NCBI GenBank assembly: GCA_027622115.1
Contig: JAQBZS010000023.1
Location: 1 to 17,969 of the forward strand
Reading direction: 5' to 3'
Source: Planctomycetota bacterium
GTDB taxonomy: Bacteria; Planctomycetota; Planctomycetia; Planctomycetales; Planctomycetaceae
DNA: 17,969 bases
Shown: piece after piece, positions 1 to 10,100 of the stretch
Layout: each line of letters starts with the position of its first letter
How positions within the stretch are numbered: the first letter of the stretch is position 1
Translations under genes and position numbers: made by a program
Notes under the pieces: model-generated
Told to the model about the DNA's origin: nothing
The model's database searches: none
The model's input: only the letters and a program-made list of their open reading frames with translations

Positions 1-1
1 T

Positions 2-139
2 GTCGAAGCAAACCGTGATGGTGGTGCGTCTTCGGTCTCGGTTAATGGTATTTTCGACCTGCAGCGCGATTTCGACGTGAATTGGTTTGCTGATGACGCA
101 CCAACGGTTTACGACCTCGACACACCCTACAGTGAATAA
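2..139 (+). CDS. C-terminal end of an unidentified protein (5' end outside window)
   Basis: An open frame enters from the left edge in frame 2 and ends at TAA 137-139, giving 45 codons. The end is acidic and rich in Asp, Val and aromatic residues, and closes with TPYSE. Its composition suits the last strands of a beta-rich, possibly exported, protein, but nothing in it identifies a family. No start is visible, so only the tail of the gene is here. It lies on the same strand as the two genes that follow, 165 bases upstream of the AraC-type gene. That it is coding rests on the clean frame up to the edge and on the absence of a competing gene; this is moderate evidence only. Confidence 0.55.
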   Translation, partial: VEANRDGGASSVSVNGIFDLQRDFDVNWFADDAPTVYDLDTPYSE

Positions 140-304
140 TCCGGGCTAGTGTGTGGTCCGATTTGTCCGGAAGGAGGTTTTTCAATTCTTCGCAGGATGG
201 GTATTTGGGTGCTTGGGTCAAAGTTTTCCGAATCACGCCGCCGAAGGATAATGCTCAGCGACTCGCGCTTGGTTGAGTCGCAGATAGCGATCTACGGAAT
301 ATGA
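140..304. other. Intergenic region upstream of the AraC-type gene
   Basis: No convincing gene is present in these 165 bases. It contains a perfect AAGGAGG at 171-177 with no start codon at usable distance, and a 7-base inverted repeat at 258-281. A weak GGA at 296-298 lies just before the ATG at 305. The region must hold whatever promoter drives the regulator, but I see no good -35/-10 pair. Confidence 0.6.
258..281. promoter_or_regulatory. Perfect 7-base inverted repeat, candidate operator
   Basis: GCGACTC at 258-264 is followed by a 10-base spacer and then GAGTCGC at 275-281, the exact reverse complement. It ends 23 bases before the ATG of the AraC-type gene. No T-run follows, so it does not look like a terminator. 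Its position fits an operator or a 5'-leader hairpin; autoregulation by the downstream protein is only a guess. The repeat is certain, the function is not. Confidence 0.4.
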
Positions 305-892
305 ATGCTCATACACTTTGACTCACGACAGTTGATCGATCGTATTCGCTCACTTGCGAAACCGGACGACGCCGTGGACGACGAGATCCTGTTCGACTCG
401 GCGGCCCTGATTGTTGAATACCGGCGAGAATCGCTCGACATCAATTTCGTCGCTAAATCGCTGTCGATCAGTCGGCGAACACTCGAACGCCATTTTCGAC
501 AGTACTTGGGTCTTTCGGTCGGACGAGCCGTCGTGCTGCTGCGCTTGGAAATGGCCAAAGAGATTCTGTCTGAAACCGACCTCAGCATGACCGCTGTCTC
601 GGTCGAAGTCGGGTTTTCCAGCCCCTCGCGAATGTCGAACGTTTTTCGCCGCGAGCTGGACTGTACGCCGCGAGAATTCCGCCAACGTCAGCGGCTCGAA
701 GCCTCAAGACACCGAGAGACGACTAGCCGCCAGTCCGAGCCAGATTTGTATCCGGTTATTGTCGAATACGCACATTTCTGGGGTACAAACGCCGCCGACC
801 CTTCCCGCATTGTCGCTCCTGGTGAAGTTTATTCGGAAATGGTGGAACCCTTCCGTCAGAATGACGCACCGGATCAAGCAAACTCTCCGTAG
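305..892 (+). CDS. Short AraC/XylR-type transcriptional regulator
   Basis: This 195-residue protein is an AraC-family DNA-binding protein. Residues about 45-130 form the double helix-turn-helix: a first HTH around SLSISRRTLERHFRQYLG, a linker with LRLEMAKEILSETDLSM, and a second HTH with VGFSSPSRMSNVFRRELDCTP ending in REFRQ, the classic GF-S-x-F-R-x-TP signature. Full-length AraC and XylR-type regulators are usually about 280-400 residues, with an N-terminal ligand domain. Here only about 45 residues precede the HTH, and they resemble the short linker before the HTH of XylR-like proteins, so the sensor domain is absent. A 60-residue polar tail follows the HTH and matches nothing I recognise. 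The start at 305 is the first ATG after an in-frame TGA at 302-304; the ribosome site (GGA 296-298) is weak. The giant gene begins 104 bases downstream on the same strand. It may be a free-standing DNA-binding protein or a decayed regulator. Confidence 0.85.
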   Translation: MLIHFDSRQLIDRIRSLAKPDDAVDDEILFDSAALIVEYRRESLDINFVAKSLSISRRTLERHFRQYLGLSVGRAVVLLRLEMAKEILSETDLSMTAVSVEVGFSSPSRMSNVFRRELDCTPREFRQRQRLEASRHRETTSRQSEPDLYPVIVEYAHFWGTNAADPSRIVAPGEVYSEMVEPFRQNDAPDQANSP

Positions 893-996
893 TCTTCCTA
901 CAATCACAACGCAGGCCACTTCAATGCGCGGGTTTTCGTCCTTATACATAAGCACACTACCGCATCTTGTTCTCACGCTCTTCGAAGGTTACACCG
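893..996 (+). promoter_or_regulatory. Leader of the giant gene with probable ribosome binding site
   Basis: GAAGG at 984-988 lies 8 bases before the ATG at 997, a reasonable Shine-Dalgarno spacing that supports this start. A loose TATACA at 943-948, with TTCAAT 17 bases upstream, is the best -10/-35 candidate but matches the consensus poorly. There is no hairpin-plus-T-run terminator between the AraC-type stop and this gene, so read-through from the regulator is possible. An in-frame TAA at 949-951 limits how far upstream translation could start. Confidence 0.4.
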
Positions 997-1158
997 ATGT
1001 TGCTTCAACACTGGTTGGGTTCTGTTTTTACACGTCTGACTCGGGGGCGACGGCTTCCCAGAATGCTTGGACAACGGCGGCGGTTGAGGCGGATCGTTGA
1101 ACGTCGCAAATGCTCGTTGGCCGCGGAGCAACTTGAGGAGCGGATGTTGCTCAGCGGC
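997..1158 (+). other. N-terminal export region with LEERMLLS motif
   Basis: Residues 1-54 are strongly basic (about one third Arg in residues 15-37) and end in LAAEQLEERMLLSGV. Planctomycete giant proteins share this plan: an Arg-rich stretch, then LE-x-R-x-LL followed by small residues. It is taken as an export or sorting signal, although the classical hydrophobic core of a Sec signal is short here. One of the protein's two Cys (residue 39) lies in this part and would be lost if the N terminus is removed. Confidence 0.8.
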
Positions 1159-4100
1159 GTTTCGTTGGTGGCGCCCGAATTCGACGGCTCCGACGACCCG
1201 GAACTCAACAGTGTGAACGACACGTCGGGTTCGCGCGCCGAGGATGTGACTTGGCAATTGGTATTCGTCGATCCGGCGGTCGAGGACTACGCGTCGTTGG
1301 TTTACGGCATCATGGCCAGCGCCGCGGACAACGAAGCGCCCGATACCATCGAGTTTCGCGAAGTCTTCATTCTGGACCCAGCTCGCGACGGCGTGGAGCA
1401 GATGACCGAGGTGTTGAGTGAATTCGCGAACGTGTCGGCGATTCACATTCTGTCGCATGGTTCCAGCGGCGCGCTGCAACTCGGCGGCTCGACGCTCGAT
1501 CGTTCGAACCTCCAGGAATACGGCCAGAAGTTGGGTTCGTGGAGGAACAGTCTGACCACCGGAGCGGACATCCTGTTGTACGGTTGCAACGTGGCCGATG
1601 GCGCGTGGGGTGTGAACTTTGTCGAAGACTTTGCCGCAGCCACTGGAGCTGACATCGCGGCGTCCGACGATCTGACCGGCAGCTTGGCACAGGGCGGGGA
1701 TTGGACATTCGAGGTCACTTCGGGCCCCGACGTTCAACCGGGCTTGACCGCTCGAATCACGGCAGCGACGGAGTTGACCGTCTTCACCACCGGTGACATT
1801 TCACTCGGCAGCCTGCGTCCCGACTACCTCAGCGATCTGGGCTTCACCAGCTTGATCATCGAAGGCAATGACGCCACGGACGACACGCTGATTGTTGATC
1901 TCAGCGAAGGCGATATCCCTTTGGATGTCACCTTTCATGGCGGCGTCGGTGGATACGACACGTTGGTCGCCAGAGGAGTCAACGGCGGCAATTACACACC
2001 GGGCAAGGTGTTTGGCGATGGCGTCTTTACGTCCGGCAGCACCCGTATTGAGTTCACCGGGCTTGAACCGGTCATCGTGGACGGCACTGGATTGAGCGAC
2101 ACCTTCACGTTTACCGCGCCGGACACGGGTGGCGGAAACGACCTGATCACGATTGATAGCCCAGCACCAGGTCAAAACCGCGTTTCGGGAACCAGCGGCG
2201 GGGTCGCCTTTGAAAGCATTACGTTTTCGAACATCCCGCATTTCATCATCGATACTGCCGCCAATGATTTGGTGGGATCCAGCAACGATCGCGTCGAATT
2301 GGTCTCGCCGCTTGAGGCGCTCGGCTTACAGGAGTTGTCGATCAATACGGGAGACGGTGACGATCTCGTCGACTTCTCAAGCGGCAGTTCTGCCGGCATT
2401 CTTTCGATCAGCGTCGGTGGCGGCACCGGTTTCGACCAGGTCCGTAGTTTTCCGAACGACACGTTGTGGAGCCATACCGGCTTGGGACAAGGTCGGGTCG
2501 GCATCGTCTCACTGAGCGGTATGGAAGTCTTGGTCGGATCAAATGGTGTTCCGAATTTCCTGGACTCCGTCCCCGCCGCGACAGCCACCGTGACCGGATT
2601 GCCGAAATGGCAATCGTTGGGCGGATCGACCACGACCCTCAATCCTGACGAACCAACCCTGTCGTCTCCCGGTGTTGTGCCAGGGCAATCCGTTGAACAG
2701 GGGCCGGCGCTAACACGAGCAGGCCAAGTCGAAGGCATGGAAGCTCAGGGCAATCCGGTCGCGGGTGCGATCAGTGCCATTGCCGTGCATCCGACAAATC
2801 CCGAGATCCTGTATCTGGGCTCGCCGAACGGCGGGATCTGGAAAACAGAGAACGCTGTATCCGGAGTCAAGCAGGTTGATGAGCGGTCTTATACGGATGC
2901 ACTCCGCGATCCAGCTCCGGACGTCAAATCTGCGGGCACCCAGCTTGCAGCCACGACTTCGGCGGGCAGCTTGCCGGAAGGCGTGTATCGCTACAAAGTC
3001 ACATTCGTCAATGGCACCAAAGGCACGGAAAGTAATGCATCTGAACCATTGACGATTGAAGTCACGGGAGGCATGCATGACGTCAATCTCACCAAGATTC
3101 CGTTAGGTCCGGCAGGAACAACCGCACGGAAGATTTACCGCACGCCAGCAGGCGGCAGTTTGTATGGTTTCATTCAATCGATCGACGACAACACCAGCAC
3201 TACCTTCACCGACTCGTTTCCCGATCCAGAGATCTTGCCGCGGCATCCATCGTCTCGGTTGCCCGCTCCCAATGTGAATGGTGCCTCCGCCGTGCCAGCT
3301 GAGGCGGTCTCTGAGGCACCGGTCGCAAGTTTCAAAGCGGGAGACACATATCAATACAAGGTCTCGTTTGTCATAAGCGGGAACGAGACTCCGGCTTCCG
3401 ACGCATTCGGGCTTGCCAATCCGTTGGTGGCTGGTCAGGCCGAGGTTCTCTTGAAGGACTTACCGCTCGGTCCCACCGGCACGACGGCTCGACGTCTCTA
3501 CCGCACGGATTCCACGGGGAACGCATCTAGTTTCAAACTCGTCACCACGATTTCGAACAATGTCGTCACGACGTTTGCAGACTCGGTTGCCGACTCAGAC
3601 CGTAGCACGCCGCTTCCGACAACGGGCTTAACTGGAACAAAGCCAGAAGTCCGACCTGTTCGTCGAGAGCGGGAAACCGGCGGCAGCATCGCGGCTGGCG
3701 ACTACAGTTATGAGATCACATTTGTCGACAGTGCCGGGAATGAGACGGCGTCCTCTGTGTTCTTCACGGGAACGCTGACAGACTCGGATATCCAGAGCGG
3801 CATGAAGTCGATCAAACTCTCCCGCATCCCGCTCGGACCGACCGGTGTCACAGTTGGCACGGAGACACTGCATGTCGTGAAGCGAAAGATTTACCGCAGC
3901 AGCGCGGACGGAAAAAGTGGCGGTGGCCTCGCGCTCGTTGGAACTCTCGACAACAACATTGATACCGAGTTCATCGACCGCATCGCCGATCAGCTTCACG
4001 TTGTGACAACCAAGGAGGTTCCCTTCCCGCATTGGGAGGCAACAACGGATTCGCTGCCAGGTTTGTCCATCACGTCGCTGGTTTTCGACCACGCCGACCC

Positions 4101-7100
4101 CACCTACCAAACGCTGTATGCGGGCACCGGCAAGGTCAGTAGTTCGCATGCTGGAACACCTGGCGTGGGTGTCTACAAGACAACCGACGGTGGAAAGTCC
4201 TGGAAGGTGCTCGGAGCTACGGACGCGGTGATCAAGGATTTGAAGGTCACATCGGTCATACAGACGCTCATATCAGAAGCCGGCGTCTCGCCCACCCCGC
4301 TTCCAGCCGAAATCGCTGCTCCCGCCGATGCTGGCGGTGTGACGTTTGCCAAAGGGACGGTCGCCCCGACCGCAACCGACGGGCTCACGTTAGGCGGTAC
4401 CTACAAGTATGTGATCACGAAAGTCGTCGGCGGCAATGAAACTGCAGTCTCCGGCCTGACGGTTTCGCTCGATTCGACCTCGTCCGAGAATCAGATCACA
4501 CTGAGTAATATCCCGAGCGATGCCGCGGCTGATGCGTGGAAGATCTACCGCAGTGCAGCGAACGGCGATTCCCTGTATCTGGTTCGGGAGTTCAACCAGA
4601 CGGCCCCCCATGACACTTTCACCGATATCAAAGACATTCAAAACGTTCTGTTCGCGTCAACGATCCAGACGGGCACGCGCGGCGGTCTCTACCGCAGCAC
4701 GAACGGCGGGACAACTTGGGAGCAACTGAGTGATGCGGCAACGTCTCACGGTCTTCCGCTCGGTAGCATCACCGATGTCAAGGCGGTGCCGAATCCGTCG
4801 ACGCCCGGTCACGTCGTTTTGTTTGCTGCCCACAAAGGGGCGAGTGGCGATTTTGCGGGTGCCGGGCTCTATAAGAGCAACGATGGCGGAGAGACTTGGA
4901 CAAATACAACGACCAACGTGCCCGACCCACCGACTGGCCCCACCGCAATCTACAACTTCCAGGCCGCCACCGCGGAACGGATCTTTCTAAGTGCTCAAAC
5001 CACCGGGACGGGTGCCACCGCAAGCTCGACCGTGTATGCGGCCGTGATCACCCCAAAGCCGGGTGGAAATACACTGAGTCGCGTCTTTCGGACGACCGTT
5101 TCACCAACGGCAACAGGTGACAGTTGGACGTTCGTCGTCGACACACCTGGTTCGGTCGATGTACTCGACGGACAGTCGAAGTTCACAGACCTCTTCCCTG
5201 GCGGTCAGGGCAACCTGCACTTCTCATTCCTCGTCGACCCGCAGGACCCGAATTCTGTCTACTTTGGTGGTGATGCCCAGTATGCGACTGGTGATGCCGG
5301 AGAGGTTCATAGTTCGGATTACGTCGCTCGACTTTTCAAACTTGACGCGACGACTCCCGCGACGAAAGCAGACATTGACGCGGGCAAGTCTCGGGGCGAA
5401 CAACTGGTCAGCGACGGTGCGATACGCGGGGCCGGCCCCAATGTAAAAGGTACCAACCCGACAACTGCAACCCCCGATGCGACCGCGGGGGGGCTGTCCG
5501 CGGGCCAATATCGCTACCGCTTTGCATATGTCGACTCGACCGGTGTCGAAAGCAACTTGTCCGAATCGGTGGGGCCGGTGACGGCAATCGACAGCCAGTC
5601 GGTCATGCTGTCCAGGCTTCCTGTTGATTCAACCGGCAAGCTGGCAATCAATGTCTACCGCACACAGGCGAACGGGAACGTCTATTACTTTGTCGCGCAC
5701 CTCACGAACCCCTCGCTCGTCGACTATCTGGATTCGAAAGCGGACGCGAATCTCACCTTGCCGCACGCGCGAACGGCCCCGAACGCGGCGGGGATTCAAT
5801 TTGATCCCGCTTCCAGAACGGGCGCGGCCGACACCGGGATCGTGGTCACTGCGAACACCGACTTTGAGTACAAAGTCATGTTCTATTCTCGTGAAATTGG
5901 CTTGCAGACTAAACCGGACGGCACACTCGCTGGGTTCTATCAAAACGTGTTTAGCGAGGCATCTGCTTCGACTAGTGCGACGCCTCTCACTTCCGCGAAC
6001 AACACAATTCGGATTAAGAATCTTCCGATCGGCCCCGCCGGCACATTCGGCCGCGTATTGTTCCGTAGGGTGGCCAATACAGGTCAGTTCAAGCATGTCG
6101 CCTATGTTGCAGACAACACCAGCACGACCTTCGCGGACAACACACCGGATAGCAGTCTCGGCAGAGCTCTTGCAACGGCTTCCGGACCTGATGTTTCCGG
6201 AGTTCCCGCCGCGGTAGTGAGCGGTACGGCCACGACGAGATCCGGAGTCTATCAGTATCGCATTACCACCGTGAGTGCGACGGGTGAAGAGAGTCTTCCT
6301 TCAGACCCGATTGGCGTGACTCTACCGTTGTCGAAGAATCAGATCGCACTGGACCTCAGCAGCATTCCACTTCCTGCTGGCACGAAGTTGTTCGTATATC
6401 GCAGTAGCACCAACGGAGTGAGAAAGTTCACGAAGTTCACCGAGTTGCTGGCTGTGAACGCGTCACGAACAGTGTCCGACGCTCTCGCCGCCGACAATCC
6501 CTTCGATTGGTTCGACCTCAGACTGCCGCGACCAAATCCCGGCACGGCTCCGCATGGCGATTCGCGGGCGATGACGTTCGACCAGACTGGACAGTATCTG
6601 CTGGAAGCTGACGACGGCGGCCTCAACAGGCTGATCAACCCGCGCGGTCGAGCCAGCGAGCGTTACTGGGTTTCGTTAAACGGCAATCTGTCTGTCACGG
6701 AGGTGGGGCAGGTCGCCTACGATCCCCTGAATGAAGTCGTCACGATCGGTACACAAGATACCGGTTCCCAAGAGCAGAGCGGACCGGGGGACAACCAATG
6801 GAATACGATTCACGGTGGTGATGGCAACGCGCAGGCAACTCAGGTCATAGGCAATTCTGTTTATCGCTATTCGATAAGCAACAATCTGTCATTGGTCCAT
6901 CTTCGGGAATTCGATAGCGCAGGTAGTCTAGTAGCGCACTCTGGCCCGAAGCTGAATCACATCGAAGCCATCGACAAGCCCAGCGGGTTTGTGCACGTCC
7001 AACTTGTCGTGAACACAGTTGATCCGACTCAATTAATGGTCGGCTACAAGAACCTCTACAAGAGCGGCGATCGGCTGGAGACCCTGCAAAAAGTTGGTGA

Positions 7101-10100
7101 CACCGGGACGGGCGTGACAGCGAATACGCCCACGGTGACCGCACTGGTCTATGGCGGTCGGAATGCCGATGGCACGCTCAACAAGGACGTCATTTACCGT
7201 GCGCGTGGGAATGAGATCCGGGTCCGGTCGGGCAGTAACAACGCGACGGACTGGGGCGCCGCGCAGACGGTCGGGACGGATGCGATCACAGACATTGTCG
7301 TGGATCCGACGAATTGGAAGACCGCGTTTGCAGTGGGTGGCGACCGTGTCTGGGCCACACTGGATGGTGGAGCCAATTGGGTAGACATCACGGGTGCATC
7401 GACGGGTGCTGGTGCTCTTAAACAGCAAGACCTGGCGGCTGCCGAGTTCATTCCTGCGGATCAGCCGGATTTTCAGATCACGTTGAAAGACGGTTCCAAG
7501 TTTTCTGTCAGCTTGCGAGGTGCCCGGAACCTCAGCGATGTCATCACCTGGATACAAAACCAATCCCGCCTGACGGCAAGTGCTGCTCCGCGAGTCACCG
7601 TCGCGTTGAACTCCGGCAGGCTCATCTTGACGGATACCGCAACCGGTGCCGGGAATCTGCGGATCGAAGCGCTGAAGGACAAAGATGGCGCGTTTTCACC
7701 AGCCGCCTTGGACCTCGGCCTGGTGAGTGATCTGGCGGTTGCGAGAACATCCACAGGTGCATTGACCGGAAACCTGATTGCAGACGGAATTGCCGACAGC
7801 GCGTTGCAATCGAGGCCATTGCATGAAGTCAAACTGAAGACCACGAACCGGACCGGCGTACGGCGGTCCACGGCGAACGTCGATGTGTTGCTTGTCGGAG
7901 GGAGCGGTGGCGTCTTTCGCACCTTTAATCCCGTTGGTGATCCCGCGCTGCTCGGTCAGTACCCTCGCTTGATTTCGACCTCGACCGTAACTCTTCCAGG
8001 CAAGAACAATGATCTGCGCTTTCAAGCACGTGATCTGGGCACCGATTTAGATGAATTCACGTTGAAGTTCACTGCGGCCTCAGCTTTGAGTGCGATTTGG
8101 GATGCGGCGACTCGAACGCTCGAGTTGAAAGTTGAGCCGAGCATCACGACGGCAAACGACATTCTCACGTTGCTAAATGGCCCCGAAACAGGCGCCATGA
8201 ATAATTCGACGAAAGACGCACGGAAGGCACTGCGCGCGAGTTTGACTGAAAAAGACAACCTCGCCACGCTTGGCGTGCCAGGCAGCGGCGTCATCCAGGC
8301 TCATGACGAGTCGGTGCAGTCGTTTTATTCAACCCTAACTCTACCAGGCGACAACAATGACGTGTGGATCCTCAATCGGCACGTTGGTAGTGCTCGACCG
8401 AATTTGCCGGGTAACTTTAAGACCGAATTTGTGGACCGGGGAGCGGCGACCGGTAACAGCGTCAAGTGGGACTCGACGTCAAACACGCTGACCTTCAAGG
8501 TCGAGCCCGGTGTCACAACGATGAACGACGCCGTAAACTTGTTGAACTGGTACTCGCCGATAACGAATGCAACGTGGGCGAGTAACGTAGCTACCATCAC
8601 CGCCGACAACTCTACTTTCCGCTTCAAGGTCGGTGACATGGTGGCTATACAGGGCGTGGATGTGCCAGAGTACAATGGCGATGTTGTTATAACCACGGCG
8701 TCGATAACCGAGTTTACCTACGCGCTGCCACTTGCAGGTGATCCAGGAGCTGGAACGACTGGACTTGCGACGACATTTGCGCCCGACGCCGACACAGCTT
8801 CCGCCCGAGTTGTCTTCGAAGCACAACTCAGACGGAATGATGCCAACCCAGCCGACAACACGGCCTCAGGTACTGGGACCATCTTGTCGATCCCTAATCC
8901 AATCACTGGGGTTGCACAAGCGTCCGGTCAGTTAGCGAGCGCGCTAGCGACATTGCCGGGAGATAACAACGACCTTCGCTTTGAAGCAACCAGTTCCGGC
9001 GCGAATAAGAACGATGTGGCCGTCAACTTTGTCAACCGCGGCGGAACGGGCGCACCGACCGTGACTTGGGATCCGTTCAATCAGTCGCTCACATTTGACG
9101 TCCGTCCCACCACAACCGCCAACCAGATCTTAAATCTGCTTAACGCGCCGAATGTTGATGGATTGAAGCTCACGGCGGATGCAACCGCGGGCAGCCTGGC
9201 GGCGGGCGAGTACCGTTACCAGGTCAGTTTCTTCGACGCGGCCGGGTTTGAAAGCGGTTTGTCCGCGTCTCGTTCCATCACGGTTTCAGCGGCGAACCAA
9301 CGGGTTACTCTCGACAATATCCCGCTCGGTCCCGAAGGCACGGCTCTACGTAAAATCTATCGCGCCGATCCAGGCAGCGATGCATTTTCACTGATTGCCA
9401 CATTGGAACACGTTTCCAGTCCCACAAGTGCCGCGTTCACGGATACCGGAGTATCTGTTGCCGCCACGGGTCGTCCGGCGCAAGCAGATGCCAGTTCGAT
9501 GACACTGACCGCTGGCGGGTTGGACGGCGGTCTGCTGGCTGGCAGCTACACATATCACGTCACGTTTGTTGATTCCCAGGGACGAGAGAGCGACGTCTCC
9601 GCCACGAAGTCGATCACGCTAACCGCCACTAGCCGATCTGTTGTGTTAGCAAGCATCCCCGTCTCAGCCGGGCTGACACGGAGGATTTATCGTCAGAGTC
9701 CCGGCGAAACGGTCGCTCGACTGGTGGGTACGCTCAACGACGACACGACCACGACGTTTACGGATCGGGATCCGTTGCAGGCCGCAGATGCATTGACGCA
9801 GGCAGCCCGCGCCGCATTTGACGCTGCATTGACGAACAACGATCGCAACACCGCATCCGGCGAAGCTGGTTCCGGCACGATCGGCTTTGTGGCGCCCCCA
9901 CTCAACAACGGAGTCACGGTTCTCACCACGTCCACGGCAATGTTTCCTCTCAACGGTGGAGGAACTCTCGATATCTCGGCTGTGAGGGGGGGGAGTGACT
10001 GGAACGATACGGTCATCGAGTTTTTTCGCAGCGGCGGCACGGACAGCGTGACGTACGACAGTGTTCGAGGCGAGAACGGTGTGATTGTTGTGAGTGTCGC

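Noticed and set aside
171..177. Perfect Shine-Dalgarno AAGGAGG
   Set aside because: No ATG, GTG or TTG lies 4-12 bases downstream; the nearest ATG is 19 bases away. Probably coincidental.
140..182. Possible terminator (TCCGG...CCGGA followed by AGGAGG and five T)
   Set aside because: The stem is only 5 bases with a 22-base loop and the T-run does not directly follow it, so it is too weak to call.
197..304. A 35-residue open frame ending in TGA immediately before, and in frame with, the AraC-type start
   Set aside because: It has no clear ribosome site at proper spacing and an unremarkable Arg/Ser-rich product that does not resemble an AraC sensor domain. It could be a leader peptide or chance; the sequence does not decide.
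759..1100. Plus-strand open frame of 113 codons overlapping both the AraC-type gene and the giant gene start
   Set aside because: Both overlapped frames have recognisable domains or motifs, while this translation has none; it is an out-of-frame shadow.
4171..7380. Calling the propeller a sialidase or glycosidase because of its Asp-boxes
   Set aside because: Asp-boxes are structural turns found in many non-enzymatic propellers, and no catalytic Arg triad, Tyr/Glu pair or acid/base Asp could be assigned.
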